DNA of 64,000 bases from Rhizomys pruinosus (taxonomy: Eukaryota; Chordata; Mammalia; Rodentia; Spalacidae). Every line of letters begins with the position of its first letter. Position 1 is the stretch's first letter. A program made the position numbers and the translations under genes. The stretch is taken from contig VZQC01005710.1 of the NCBI GenBank assembly GCA_009823505.1, positions 1,139,838 to 1,203,837 of the forward strand, in the 5' to 3' direction. Positions 21,226 to 33,600 of this stretch are shown piece after piece. The notes beneath the pieces are model-generated. The model saw only the letters and a program-made list of their open reading frames with translations. It was not told where the DNA came from and did not search any database.

Positions 21226-21660
21226 AAGCAATGAATTATCTCCAGTTTTATTTCCAACAACAGATGGGATTAGATCAATAACACCTGTTTGTGGGGGGGT
21301 TTTTTTGGGGGGGGTTGGTTTTGTTTTTTCTGCTGACCTGGTGCAGAAGGGACCAATAAAGGGAAATTCTGCCCTGATAAAGCACAGTTCCTTGTTTCTT
21401 TTCCCTGTCATGCTGCATGTACCTTTATTTGGAGAAATAGTTCCAAGAGAAACCAGACAAGACCAGTTCTGAGAACAGATCAGGCTTGCTTTTGGTTTAA
21501 ACGACTCTGGGATTTTAGTCTTTCTTGAATCAGACACCGCCACATGCTGGTGTCTGCCATAGGCAACTTCACGCAAAGTTAACCCTAAGGTTGCCATTTC
21601 CCTAGCCGTGCCATTTCTGACTCACCAGGAGAAATGCAAACCGTGTCTTCAAAAGGCTTG
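21224..21660. other. Unassigned region
   Basis: About 430 bp. A 181-codon minus-strand frame crosses it, but it runs through the (TG)n tract and the antisense LTR-like repeat, so it is not a gene. Confidence 0.55.
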
Positions 21661-22140
21661 TGTCTAGGTGTTCATAGGGATTTCACAATGACCAAGAATG
21701 AAGACAGTGCAGATATCCATCAATGGACAAGTAGCCAAAGAAAATGTAATATCTCTGGAGAGTTGAATATTATTTGGCAACAAAGAATGAACTACTGATG
21801 TGTGATACTTCATGAATGAATCTTGAAAAATGTGTGCTGAGTGAAAGAAGGCAGAAAGGACAACACCTCTTACAATTATGTTCATATGAAGTGTCCAAGT
21901 GAGTTCAAGGCCAGCCTGGTCTACAGAGTGAGTTCCAGGACAGCTGGGGCTACAGGGAGACCCTGTCTCAAAAAGACAAAAAAAATTCTACAAATTTATA
22001 GACAAAAAGATTAGTGTCTGTCTAGGGTGAGAGAAATGGAGAGCGACTGATGGGGTATGAGTTTGGGGCAAGGTGGCAAAATGTCCCCAAACTAGATTAT
22101 GGTCATGGTTATGGCTGTGTGGTTAAATTGAAAATCTTTA
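21661..22140 (+). mobile_element. Ancient mammalian L1 3' end, with B1 insertion
   Basis: ORF2 C-terminus and 3' UTR of an L1M-type element: gatatccatcaatggacaag, aatattatttggcaacaaag, catgaatgaatcttgaaaaatgtg, gtgagttc..., then caaatttatagacaaaaaga and atggtcatggttatgg. A B1 piece interrupts it at 21898-21986. Confidence 0.7.
21898..21986 (+). mobile_element. B1 SINE, 3' part only
   Basis: Begins agtgagttcaaggccagcct and ends accctgtctcaaaaagac plus A-run. It lacks the 5' half. Confidence 0.9.
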
Positions 22141-22342
22141 AACTGCATAGTGCAAATGGATGCAACATACGATATGCAGATTACGTAGCAATCAACGCGG
22201 AGGGCCTGGGATCTATGGGAAAGGGAGACTCACAGCACAAGAGGGTTAGTATTGCCTCTGAAGAGGGGGCCATGTGGAAGGGAGATTTTCTCAGGTCAGT
22301 CAAAAAGGAGACAAGAACTTCAGTCTCAAAAACACCAGGAAC

Positions 22343-22395
22343 TGAGCCCAGCCATGGACTCCAATGGGAGGAACACAGCCACAGCAGCCTAACCT
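22343..22395 (+). repeat. 53-bp flank copy 1 of the GC-rich minisatellite
   Basis: Starts tgagcccagccatggactcc. It is exactly duplicated at 22608-22660, directly after the N. Confidence 0.95.
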
Positions 22396-22605
22396 CAGCC
22401 CTGCAGACACCCCCGCCTGCCCGTGAACCTCAGCCCTGCGGACACCCCCGCCTGCCCGTGAACCTCAGCCCTGCGGACACCCCCGCCTGCCCGTGAACCT
22501 CAGCCCTGTGGACACCCCCGCCTGCCCGTGAACCTCAGCCCTGCAGACACCCCCGCCTGCCCGTGAACCTCAGCCCTGCGGACACCCCCGCCTGCCCGTG
22601 AACCT
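22396..22605 (+). repeat. 35-bp GC-rich minisatellite, 6 units
   Basis: Six units of exactly 35 bp start at 22396, 22431, 22466, 22501, 22536 and 22571. Each reads cagccctg(c/t)(a/g)gacacccc then cgcctgcccgtgaacct. One or two positions vary (cag/cgg/tgg). It ends at a c and the N at 22607. Confidence 0.97.
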
Positions 22606-22606
22606 C

Positions 22607-22607
22607 N
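22607..22607. other. Ambiguous base / assembly join
   Basis: The single N of the window. It lies at the end of the first minisatellite block and is followed at once by an exact repeat of sequence that already occurred 265 bp upstream. Confidence 0.99.
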
Positions 22608-22800
22608 TGAGCCCAGCCATGGACTCCAATGGGAGGAACACAGCCACAGCAGCCTAACCTCAGCCCTGCAGACACCCCCGCCTGCCCGTGAACCTCAGCC
22701 CTGTGGACACCCCCGCCTGCCCGTGAACCTCAGCCCTGTGGACACCCCCGCCTGCCCGTGAACCTCAGCCCTGCAGACACCTCCACCTGCCCGTGAACCT
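22608..22800 (+). repeat. Duplicate flank plus second minisatellite block, 4 units
   Basis: 22608-22660 repeats the 53-bp flank exactly. Four more 35-bp units start at 22661, 22696, 22731 and 22766, the last with cacctccacc in place of cacccccgcc. It then leads into unique sequence. Confidence 0.96.
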
Positions 22801-23195
22801 CTCCACCCCACAGGATGAGGAGCTGATGAGTAAGGCTGGTTGGCTTTGGTTTTGAGTCTGGGTCTCCCCATGAGAGGAATCACCCAGCCTCAGTTTCTCA
22901 AAGGGCTTTCAGAAGCTGAAAGAACAGTTGAGTGCCACTGCTCCTGACTGAGGAGAGTGGAGTTAAGCTGCCACATTTGTGGTGAATAGTGATACAGTAA
23001 TGGAAGGTGAATACAGCCCACTGTCTGGTGGGATGTGTTTTCTGTTTTCTCTCACCATAAGTCTGCAAAGCTGTAAACAGAGAGTCTCCAAAGGAGAAGC
23101 AGATACACACACAAAATCTCCTTTAAGGACCTGTCTAGAGCATTTTCCACTTTGAAAAAGTTGAAGTGGCACTAAAGAAATCACAACAGATGGAC
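22801..23195. other. Unassigned region
   Basis: About 400 bp with no recognised element or gene. Confidence 0.5.
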
Positions 23196-23418
23196 GGGGC
23201 TAGAGAGGTGGCTCAGTGGTTAAGAGAGCTTGCTGCTCTTCCAGAGGACCTGCGCTCCCTTCCCAGCATCCACATCAGGCAGCTCACAATCACCTGTAAC
23301 TCCAGCTCCAAAAGATCTGACATACTCTCCTGACCTACGTGGCTACCTCACACGCATTGCACATACCTACATGTAGATAGTAGATATGTAGATATAAATT
23401 AAAATAAATCTTTTTTGA
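23196..23418 (+). mobile_element. B3-type SINE
   Basis: Head is ggggctagagaggtggctca, then cagctcacaatcacctgtaac and a diverged 3' part ending aaaataaatctttttt. The tail is of the older B2/B3 kind, and no TSD is clear. Confidence 0.85.
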
Positions 23419-23799
23419 GGCTTTCCTGCCCCAGATCTAGATTCAGATGTTTGCAACCAGCCCTGGAGAGCCGATAGGTGGACCCCACGTGGTGCTGAGG
23501 TTATATGTTCCATGAGTGCATGAGGCTGACTTCTGCTCAGTGGTGAGAGCCCCAAACCGCACTGCTGCACTGCAGCAGCAGCACTCCAGAATCCCTGACC
23601 CCTAGCTCAGGAACACTTGGGCCCCTCTCTTGGCTTCATGTGGGTATAGGGCCCTGTCGGTTCAAACCTGCCTGATTGATACCTGTCTTGGGCCTCTGGA
23701 AGAGCTCTTGACTAGGTGGATGAGAATTAGCTGGTCCCTCCAAAGCAAAATCAGAAGTGAGAACCTGAAGCCTAGACCAACCAGCCTTTCATACCTAAT
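23419..23799. other. Unassigned region, possibly the 5' part of the old L1
   Basis: About 380 bp directly upstream of recognisable L1 ORF1 text. It may be the 5' UTR of that L1, but I could not confirm it. Confidence 0.35.
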
Positions 23800-23812
23800 A
23801 AGAAGACACATG

Positions 23813-24055
23813 GGGGCTGGAGAGATGGCCTAGTGGTTAAGATCGCCGACCGCTCTTACAGAGACCCAGGTTCGATCCCCAGCACCCACATGGCGGCTGA
23901 GAACCGTCTGAAGCTCCAATTCCAGGAGAACTCCAGTTTCAGGGGAATCTGAGACCCTCTTCTGAACTCCGTGGCATTGCACGACACGGGTGCACAGACT
24001 TGCATGCAGACAGTACATTCATACACATACAGAAATAAATAAAATTAATAAAAAA
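23813..24055 (+). mobile_element. B2 SINE
   Basis: Complete B2 with TSD aagaagacacatg at 23800-23812 and 24056-24068. It contains the duplicated (aattccagg)agaactccag module. Confidence 0.96.
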
Positions 24056-24520
24056 AAGAAGACACATGAAGAATACAAGCAAAGTCACTATTCAGTTCAA
24101 CAAAGAAACACTTGAGCTTCTATCAGAATCACAAACAACAAAAGAAATCCGCATGCCAAAATCACAACAAAAAAAAATAACATGAAAAACCCAAATAACA
24201 TGTCTCCACTAAATACTACCAATCTATGTAGAAGAGTGCTACAATGAGGATCCCTAGATGTAACCCAGGGCACAGAATTTAAAAGAACCATCACAGACAT
24301 GATCAAAGAATATAAAGAATTTAACATGCAAACAAACAAATCAAAGAACTAAAAGAAGATAAGAATAAACTAAAAGAAGATAATGATAAACTTTGGAATG
24401 AATTCACAAAAGATATAGAAATACTAAAGAAAACTCAGGTTGAAACGAAAAAGGAAGTAGAACACTCAATAAACCATCTGGAAAGGATGAGAGAAAGCCT
24501 CAGTAAAAGAATGAATGAAG

Positions 24521-24762
24521 GGCTGGAGAGATGGCCTAGCGGTTAAGAGCGCCGACTGCTCTTACAGAGGACCCGGGTTTGATCTCCAGCACCCACATGG
24601 CGGCCGAGAGCCATCTGAAACTCCAATTCCAGGAGAACTCCAGTTCCAGGGGAATCCGACACCCTCTTCTGACCTCCGTGGCATTGCACGACACAGGTGC
24701 ACAGACCTGCATGCAGATAGTACATTCATACACATACAGAAATAAATTTTAAAAATTAAAAA
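24521..24762 (+). mobile_element. B2 SINE within the old L1
   Basis: Complete B2. TSD aaaagaatgaatgaag at 24505-24520 and, with one difference, 24763-24778. Confidence 0.96.
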
Positions 24763-25110
24763 AAAAGAATGAATGAAGTACAAAATAGAATATCAAAACT
24801 GGAAGATGAACTGTAAGAATCGGACCAATCAAGGAAAGATTATGAAAAAAATTTAAAGAACAAAAATACAATAAGCAGGAAATGTAGGACACCATGAAAA
24901 CCCCAAACCTACATATCAAAGGTATAGAGAAAGGAGAAGAATCCAAGTATAATGGTATTATTGACCAGCTCTTCAATAGGATTGTAGAAGAAAATTTCCC
25001 TCAATTAAGGGTCTTTACCCTCACAAATACAAGAAGCACATAGAGCACCACATAGACAGGACCACAAAAGAAATTCTCACAACATAGCATAGTAAAAAAA
25101 AAAAAAAAAA

Positions 25111-25364
25111 GGGCTGGAGAGATGGCCTAGCAGTTAAGAGCGCCGACCGCTCTTGCAGAGGACCCGGGTTCAATCCCCAGCACCCACATGGCGGCCGAGA
25201 ACCGTCTGAAAACTCCAAGTCCAGGAGAACTCCAGTTCCAGGGGAATCTGACACCCTCTTCTGACCTCCGCGGCATTGCACGACACGGGTGCACAGACCT
25301 GCATGCAGACAGTACATTCATACACATACAGAAATAAATAAAATTAAAAAAAATTAAAAAAAAA
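25111..25364 (+). mobile_element. B2 SINE within the old L1
   Basis: Complete B2 starting gggctggagagatggcctag. It was inserted next to an A17 run (25094-25110), so the TSD is masked by adenines. Confidence 0.95.
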
Positions 25365-25986
25365 CACTAGATGTTCAAAACAAAGAGAGAATACTAAAAG
25401 CTGCACAAGAAAAACAAGTCACATATAAAGGAAAACCCATCAGAATTACAGCTGACTTTTCAATGAAAAAGATGGAAGCCAGAAGAGCTTGGACCAAAGC
25501 ATTCTCAGTTCTAAATGACTATAGATGCCAACCCAGAATACTTTATCTAGCAAAAATGTCTATTATAATTGAAGGAGAAAGGAAAATCTTTCATGATATA
25601 AATAGGCTGAAAGAATTCATGTCCAGAAAACCAGCCCTTCAGAGAATACTTGAAGCAATACAAAGAGCAGAAGGAAAGAACAACTATACCTAAGTAGAAA
25701 CAGAAAGCAGTTAATGAAGGTATAACTGTGAAATACGAAACTAGACCAAGAATTCAAACAGAAACTAAAATTATGGGAAGCAATATACATCTCTCAATAA
25801 TTAATTTAAATATCAATGGACTGAACTCCATTGATGTCAAGAGACATGGACTAGAAGAATGGATTAAGATACAATTTTTTTTCATTATCTGAAAGAAATC
25901 CATCTCACCTTCAAGGACAGGCACCATCTTAAGAGGAAAGGGTGGAAAAAACACACCAAGCAAATGGCTCTAAGAAATAATCAGGA

Positions 25987-26241
25987 GGGGGCTGGAGAGA
26001 TGGCCTAGCGGTTAAGAGCACCGACCACTCTTACAGAGGACCCGGGTTCAATCCCCAGCACCCACATGGTGGCTGAGAACCGTCTGAAGCTCCAATTCCA
26101 GGATAACTCCAGTTCCAGGGGAATCTGAGACCCTCTTCTGAACTCCACGGTGTTGCACGACACGGGTGCACAGACTTGCATGCAGACAGTACATTCATAC
26201 ACATACAGAAATAAATAAAATTAATTTAAAAAATTTAAAAA
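25987..26241 (+). mobile_element. B2 SINE within the old L1 endonuclease region
   Basis: Complete B2. TSD aagaaataatcagga at 25972-25986 and 26242-26256, a perfect 15 bp. Confidence 0.96.
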
Positions 26242-26963
26242 AAGAAATAATCAGGAATAGCTATTCTAATAGCAGACAAAATATACTTCAACCCAAAACT
26301 AATCTGAAGAGATAAAGAGGATCACTTCATTCTTACCAAAGGAACAATTAACCAAGAAGATATGAGAATCATGACTTTATATGCACCTAGCTCAGTGCAC
26401 TGAACTTTACAAACACAATTCTACAGGACTGTAAGGCACAGATTAATCCCAACACATTAGGAGTAGTGTACTTCAATACTCCACTGTGTCCATTCAACAA
26501 GTCAACTGGACAAAGACTAAACAGAATATCTGAACTGAACAATACAATACACCAAATGGACCTAACAGACATCTACTGAATATTCCACCCAAGCACCAAA
26601 GAATATACTTTCTATTCAGCACCCCATGGAACTTAATCCAAAATCAACCACATACTGGAGTGCAGAACAAACTTCAACAAATACAAAAAAAATTGAAATA
26701 ATTCCATGCATTCAATCAGTCCACAATGCAAAACTTAATATCAACACCAGAAGAAGCACTAGTAACTACAGGAACTCATGGAAATTAAACAATACACTCG
26801 TGGATAATGAATGGGTCAAAGGAGAAATTAAGAAATAAATAAAAGTATTCCTGGAATTAAACAAAAAGGACAATACAACATAACAAAGCCTGTGGGACAC
26901 TTTAAAAGCAGTACTAAGAGGGAAATTTATAGCTCTAAGTACCTACATTAAAAGAAAAAACAG

Positions 26964-27079
26964 AGCTGGGCATAGTGGTGCACCCTTTTAATCCTAGCAC
27001 TTGGGAGGCAGAGGCAGGTGGATCTCTGTGAGTTCCAGGATAGCCAGGTTGGCAGGGAGAACCCACCCCCAAAAAACCC
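26964..27079 (+). mobile_element. B1 SINE within the old L1
   Basis: 5' half (agctgggcatagtggtgcac ... cttgggaggcagaggcaggt) then a shortened 3' part ending ggttggcagggagaacccacccc and an A-run. An internal deletion removes the usual gccagcctggtctac segment. Confidence 0.88.
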
Positions 27080-27390
27080 AGAAAGAGCACAAATGACTCA
27101 ACATTGAAACTCAAGACCTTGAAAGACAACAATAAATGAATCCCAAACCTAAAAGACAAGAAGAAATAACAAAAGTCAGAACAGAGATAAATGAAACAGA
27201 AACAAACAATTCAATGCAACCAAGAGCTGGCTCTTTGAAAGGATAAAAAGATAGACAGACCGTTAGCCCAGTTAACCAAAAGAAAGAAAGAGCAACTCCA
27301 AATCAACAAAATTAGAGATGAAAGGGAAAACATTACAACAGATAACAAAAAGATCCAGAACATTATATAGGACTACTTTAAAAACTTATA

Positions 27391-27570
27391 CTCGTCAGGT
27401 GTGGTGGTGTATGCCTTTAATCCTAGCACTTGGGAGGCAGAGGCAAGCAGATCTTTGTGAGTTCAAGGCCATCCTGGTCTACAGAGTGAGTTCCAGGACA
27501 GCTGGGGATACAGGGAGACCCTGTCTCGAAAAGACAAAAAAAAAAAAAAAAAAAAAGAAAAAGAAAAAAA
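27391..27570 (+). mobile_element. B1 SINE within the old L1
   Basis: Full B1 ending accctgtctcgaaaagac with a long A/G-rich tail. Flanks aaaacttata (27381-27390) and aaaactttata (from about 27566) form a near-perfect TSD. Confidence 0.94.
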
Positions 27571-27576
27571 CTTTAT

Positions 27577-27990
27577 AAGGTGCCCCAGTTTGTCTTCCAT
27601 TACTGTGACAAAACACTCTGACTGACACCAACTTGGGAGGAAAGGGTTTATTCAGCTCACATCTCCTGGGTCACAGTTCATCACTTAGGGAGCCCAAGGC
27701 AGGAACTCAGGGCAGGAACCTGGAGGCAGGAGCTGAAGCACAGGCCATGGAGGAATGCTGTTCACTGGCTTGCTTCTCTGGCTCATGCCCAGCCTGTCTT
27801 CTTATATGGTACACAACAACCTACCCAGGGTGGCACCACTCATTGTGGGCTGGGCCCTCCCACACTGCTTGACCGTCAAGACAATACTCCACAGATGTGG
27901 CCACAGGCAAATCCAACGGAGCCAATTCCCCAATTGAGGCTCCCTCAACCCAGGTGTGTCAAGTTGACACTAAAGGTATCCAGCACATAA
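27577..27990 (-). mobile_element. MaLR-type LTR-like repeat, minus strand
   Basis: Plus strand begins ccagtttgtcttccattact, contains gaggaaagggtttattcagc (antisense AATAAA) and ends tgtgtcaagttgacac. The same family in sense orientation is at 50440-50850. It lies inside the old L1. Confidence 0.6.
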
Positions 27991-29980
27991 GGTTTTTTTG
28001 AAAACCTAAAAGAAATGTACCAAAGCTTAACCAAGAAGAGATCAACAGACCCTTAACATATAAGGAAATTGAAACAGTAATACAAAAATCTCCCAACTAA
28101 AAAAACTCCTGGCCCAGATGGATTTACAGCAGAATTCTACCAGACATTTAAAGAGGACCTACAATCAATAGTGCTTATGTTATTCAAAAGGAGAGAAACA
28201 GGGAAATCTCTCAGATTCCTTGTATGAAGCCAGCATCACTCTAATACCAAAACCAGACAAAAAAAAAAAAAAAAACTAAACTAAAGACCAATATCCTTAA
28301 TGAACATAGATGCAAAAAATTCTCAACAAAATCCTTGCAAACCACATTTAGGCACACATCAAAAAAGTCATCCACCATGATCAAGTTGGTTTTATTCTAG
28401 AGATGCAGGGATGGTTCGACATACATAAATGAATAAATGTCATAAATCATATAAATGGACTCAACGACAAAAACCACATGGTCATCTCAAATGAGGTAGA
28501 AAAGGACTTTCATAAAATTAAACATGCCGCTATGGGAATTGGACTGGAGGGAACATTCCTCAACATAACTAAAACTATATACAAGAAACCTACAGCCAAC
28601 ATCATTCTAAATGGAGACAAATTAGAAGCATTCCCCTTAAAATCAGGAACCCAACAAAGCTGCCCACTATCTCCACTCATTTTCAATTTAGTGCTTGAAA
28701 CTCTTGCTAGAGCAATAAGACAAGAGAAGGAAATTAAAGGAGTACTAATTAGAAAAAGAAGAGGTCAAACTATCCCTTTTTGCAGATGACATGGTATTAT
28801 ACCTAAGGGATGCCAAAAATTTTACCAGAAAACTCCTATAAATATTTAACAGTTTCAGTAAAGTGGCAGGTTACAAAATATACCAAAAAATCAGTGGCCT
28901 TTCTATATGCCCAAAACAAGTAATTGGAGAAGGAGTGCATGGAAACCCTCCCATCCACAACAACCTCAAAAAAAAAAAAAAAAAACTATATCTCAGAACA
29001 AACCTGACCAAAGATATTAAAGATCTCTACAATGAATATTATAAGTCTTTGGAGAAGGAGACTGAGTAATACAGCAGAAGATTGAAGGACCTCCCATGCT
29101 TGTGCAATGGAAGAATTGATATAGTAAAAATGACCATCCTACCCAAATTAATATATAGATTCAATGCAATCCCAATCAAAATCCACATGACTTTCTTCAC
29201 AAAATTAGAATTAAAATATCCTAAAATTCATACGGAAACACAAAAGATCCCAGATAGCCAAAGCAACCCTGAGCAAAAAGAGAAATGCAGGGGGCAGTTA
29301 TTATAGTGGATTTCAAACTATATTACAGAGCTATATTCATAAAAACTGCATGGTACTGGCACAAAAAGACCCATAGATTAATGGAACAAAATTGAAGACC
29401 CAAACTTGAAAATATGCAATTTCAGCTACCTGATATTTGATAAAAGGGCCAAGAACACTCAATGGAAGAAAGGCAATATCTTCAGCAAATGGTGCTTTCA
29501 AAACTGGATCACCACTTGTAGAAGAACGAAACTAGATGCCTATCTTTCACCCTGCACAAAAGTCAACTCTAAATGGCTCAAAGACCTCAATGTGAAACCT
29601 GAAAGTCTGAAAACATTGGCAGTAACCTACATGATATAGGTGTAGGAAAATACTTTCGAAATCAGACAGCAGCTGCACAGGAAATAAGGTCAACAATCAA
29701 GAAATGGGACCTAATTAAACTAAAAAGCTTCTGTACAGCAAAAGAAACAAAGAAGTGAAGAGAAAAACCCAGAGTGGTAGGAAATCTTCACCAGTGACAC
29801 ATCTTATAGAGGTTTAATATCCAAAGTACATAAATTACTCATAAGACAAAAGCAAGTGACCCAATTAAAAGACTGGCTAAAGAAGAGACTTCTCAGGAGA
29901 AGTAAAGATGGCTAAGAAATATCTTTAAAAGTGTTAAATATTGTTAGTAATTAAGGAAATACAAATTAAAACCACTTTAA

Positions 29981-30216
29981 GGGCTGGAGCGATGGCCTAG
30001 CGGTTAGGAGCACCGACCGCTCTTGCAGAGGACCCGGGTTCGATCTCCAGCACCCACATAGTGGCCGAGAGCCGTCTCAAACTCCAATTCCAGGAGAACT
30101 CCAGTTCCAGGGGAGTCCGACGCCCTCTTCTGACCTCTGCGGCATTGCACGTCACAGGTGCACAGACTTGCATGCAGACAATACATTCATACACATACGG
30201 AAATAAATAAAATTTT
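29981..30216 (+). mobile_element. B2 SINE within the old L1
   Basis: Complete B2 (gggctggagcgatggcctag) followed by an (AAAT)n tail to 30246. TSD aaaaccactttaa at 29968-29980 and 30247-30259. Confidence 0.95.
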
Positions 30217-30246
30217 AAAAAATATTAAATAAATAAATAAATAAAT
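30217..30246 (+). repeat. (AAAT)n run at a B2 tail
   Basis: Tail-derived tetranucleotide repeat, inside the B2 TSDs. Confidence 0.92.
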
Positions 30247-30600
30247 AAAACCACTTTAAGATTTCATCTTACCCCAGTAAGACTGGCCATGATCAAGAAA
30301 ACAAATGATACCAAATGCTGGAGAGGTCGTGGGAAAAGGGGAACATTCATTCACTGCTGGTGGGATTGCAAACTCATGCAACCCCTATGGAAACCAGTGT
30401 GGAGACCTCTTAAAAGGCTAAAAGTGAACCTACGATTTGACCCAGTCATACCACTCCTGGGTCTATACCAAAAAGATTCATCCTATAGCAGAGATATGTG
30501 CACATTCATGCTTATTGCAGCTCTTTTCACAATAGCAAAGACATGGAAGCAACAAGTGTCCCTCAGCTGATGAATAGATGATGAAAATGTGGTACATTAC

Positions 30601-33600
30601 CAAAAAGAAAGCAGGAGTTGGTATTCTAGTATCAGATAAAATAGACTTCAAAGCAAAAGAAATCAAAAGAGACAAAGAGGGCCACTACATCCTTATTAAA
30701 GGAACAATTAACGATGAAGACCTCACAATCATGAATATATATGTACCAAACGCCAGCGCACCAAACTTTGTAAAGACAACTCTTCAGGACTTCAAGGCTC
30801 AAATTAACCACAGCACAGTAATAGTAGGGGACTTTAATACCCCACTAAGTCCTTTAGACAGATCAACAGGACAAAAGATAAACAAAGAGACATCTGAACT
30901 GAATGATACAATACACCAACTGGAGCTCACAGACATCTATCGAATATTTCACCCAAACACCAGAGAATACACTTTCTACTCAGCACCCCATGGAACATTC
31001 TCCAAAATAGACCATATACTGGGACACAGGGAAAAACTCAAAAAATACAAAAAGATTGAAATAATTTCATGCATTCTATCAGACCACAGTGCAATAAAGC
31101 TCAATATCAATACCAGGATAAGCCCTACACCGTACAAGAACACATGGAGACTAAACAACACTCTACTGAATAATGAATGGGTCAGGGATGAAATAAAGAA
31201 AGAAATAAAAACATTCCTGGAACTGAATGACAATGATAATACAACACAGCAAAACCTATGGGACACTTTAAAGGCAGTCCTAAGAGGGAAGTTTATAGCT
31301 CTAAGTGCCTACATTAAAAAAACAGAAAGAGCACAAGTGAATGATCTAACACAGAGGCTTAAAGTACTTGAGAGAGAACAACAAATGAACCCTAAACGCA
31401 GCAGACAAGAAGAAATAACAAAAATCAGAGCAGAAATCAATGAAATAGAAACAAAGAAAACCATACAAAAAATCAATCAATCAAAAAGTTGGTTCTTTGA
31501 GAGAATAAATAAGATAGACAGACCTCTAGCCCAGTTAACTAAAAGAAAAAAAGAACAACTCCAAATCAATAGAATCTGTGATGAAAGGGGAAATATCACA
31601 ACAGACAATGAAAAGATCCAGACAACCATAAGAGATTACTTCAAAAACCTATACTCTACTAAATTTGAAAACCTAGAAGAAATGGATGAATATCTGAAAA
31701 CCTGGGAACCACCAAAGCTGAACCAAGAAGAGATCGACAGCTTAAACAGTCCAATAATATATGAGGAAATTGATGATGTAATAAGCAGCCTCCCAAACAA
31801 AAAATGCCCAGGCCCAGATGGTTTCACAGCAGAATTCTATAAAATATTTCAAAAAGACCTACAACCATTACTACTCAAGCTGTTTAGAAGGATACAATTG
31901 GAGGGAGTTCTCCCAGATTCCTTCTATGAAGCCAGCATCACACTAATACCAAAACCAGGCAAAGATGCAACCAAAAAGGAGAACTATAGACCCATCTCCC
32001 TAATGAACACAGATGCCAAAATTCTAAACAGGATACTGGCAAATCGCATACAGACACACATCAAGAAGATCATCCATCATGACCAAGTTGGATTTATACC
32101 AGAGATGCAGGGATGGTTCAACATACGAAAATCAATAAACATCATCAAGCATATAAATGGACTGAAAGACAAAAACCACACCATCATCTCAATTGATGCG
32201 GAGAAAGCCTTTGACAAAATTCAACATCCCTACATGTTTAAAGTCCTGGAAAGAATTGGATTGGAGGGATCATTCCTTAATGTAATCAAAGCCATATACA
32301 GGAAACCCACAGCCAATATCATCCTAAATGGGGAAACGACAGCGGCATTCCCTTTAAGGGTAGGAACTAGGCAAGGCTGCCCTTTGTCACCACTCCTCTT
32401 CAATATAGTGCTTGAAACCCTTGCTAGGGCAATAAGGCAAGAAAAGGAAATTAAAGGAGTTCTAATAGGAAAAGAGGAAGTTAAACTATCCCTTTTTGCT
32501 GATGATATGATTGTATACTTAAGGGATGCTAAGAACTCCACCAGTAAACTCCTAGAAATGATTAAGAACTTCAGTAAAGTGGCAGGATACAAAATAAATC
32601 TAGAAAAATCAGTAGCCTTTCTTTACACCAACAATAAGCAACTGAAGAAGGACTACAAGGAGACCTTCCCACTTAAAATAGCCTCAAAAACAATAAAATA
32701 CCTAGGAACAAACCTAACCAAACACACCAAGGATCTCTACAACAAAAACTTTAAACCTCTGAAGAAGGAAATTGAACAAGACATCAGAAGATGGACAAAC
32801 CTCCCATGCTCATGGATTGGGAAAATAAATATAGTAAAAATGTCCATTTTACCTAAACTCATATACAGATTTAATGCAATCCCAATCAAAATCCCCAAGA
32901 GCTTCTTCACAGGTTTGGAAAAAAAAATCCTCAATTTCATTTGGAAAAACAAGAGACCCCGAATAGCCAGAGCAACCCTGAGCGAAAAGAGCAATACAGG
33001 GGGGATCTCTATACCAGATTTAAAACTATACTACAGGGCTATAGTTATAAAAACAGCTTGGTACTGGCACAAAAACAGATCAGTTGACCAATGGAATAAA
33101 ACTGAAGACCCAAACCTGAGCACATACAACTTCAGCCACCTCATATTTGATAAAGGGGCCAAGAAGACACAATGGAGGAAAGACAGCATCTTCAACAAGT
33201 GGTGCTGGCAAAACTGGATCACCACTTGCAGAAGAATGAAGCTAAACCCCTACCTCTCGCCTTGCACAAAAGTCAATTCCAGATGGATTAAAGACCTCAA
33301 CGTGAAACCCAAAACTCTGGAGGTAATAGAAGAAAAACTTGGCAGCAGACTACAAGACATAGGTGTAGGAAAAGACTTCCTAAATCAGACAGCAGCTGCA
33401 CAAGAAATAAGATCGATAATTGACAAATGGGACCTCATTAAACTCAAAAGCTTCTGTACATCAAAAGAAACAATAAAGGAAGTAAAGAGAAAACCCACTG
33501 AGTGGGAAGAAACCTTTACTGCAGATACATCTGACAAAGCATTAATTTCCAGAATATACAAACTACTGAAAAAACAAAGAAAAAAGAAAACAAATGAATC

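Larger units (their letters stand above)
24069..30600 (+). mobile_element. Old L1 (5' region, ORF1 and ORF2), heavily interrupted
   Basis: Degenerate plus-strand L1. 24069-25720 is A-rich ORF1-region sequence. ORF2 begins near 25773 with an atgggaagcaatatacatct start and the endonuclease N-terminal Leu-Asn-Ile-Asn-Gly motif. Reverse-transcriptase text runs about 28080-28900, and the C-terminal Cys/His region about 30290-30420. Stops and frameshifts are everywhere. Five B2s, two B1s and an antisense LTR-like repeat lie inside it. It breaks off at 30600 in the middle of a conserved 3' ORF2 phrase and resumes at 39862. Confidence 0.9.

Noticed and set aside
21052..21597. 181-codon minus-strand open frame
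   Set aside because: It reads through the (TG)n tract (His/Thr repeat) and an antisense LTR-like repeat, with no family resemblance.
22050..22496. 148-codon plus frame with Pro/Cys repeats
   Set aside because: Its 3' half is the translation of the 35-bp minisatellite and its 5' half is ancient L1 3' UTR.
28478..28789. 103-codon RT-like frame
   Set aside because: It is a fragment of the decayed old L1 ORF2 and not an independent gene.
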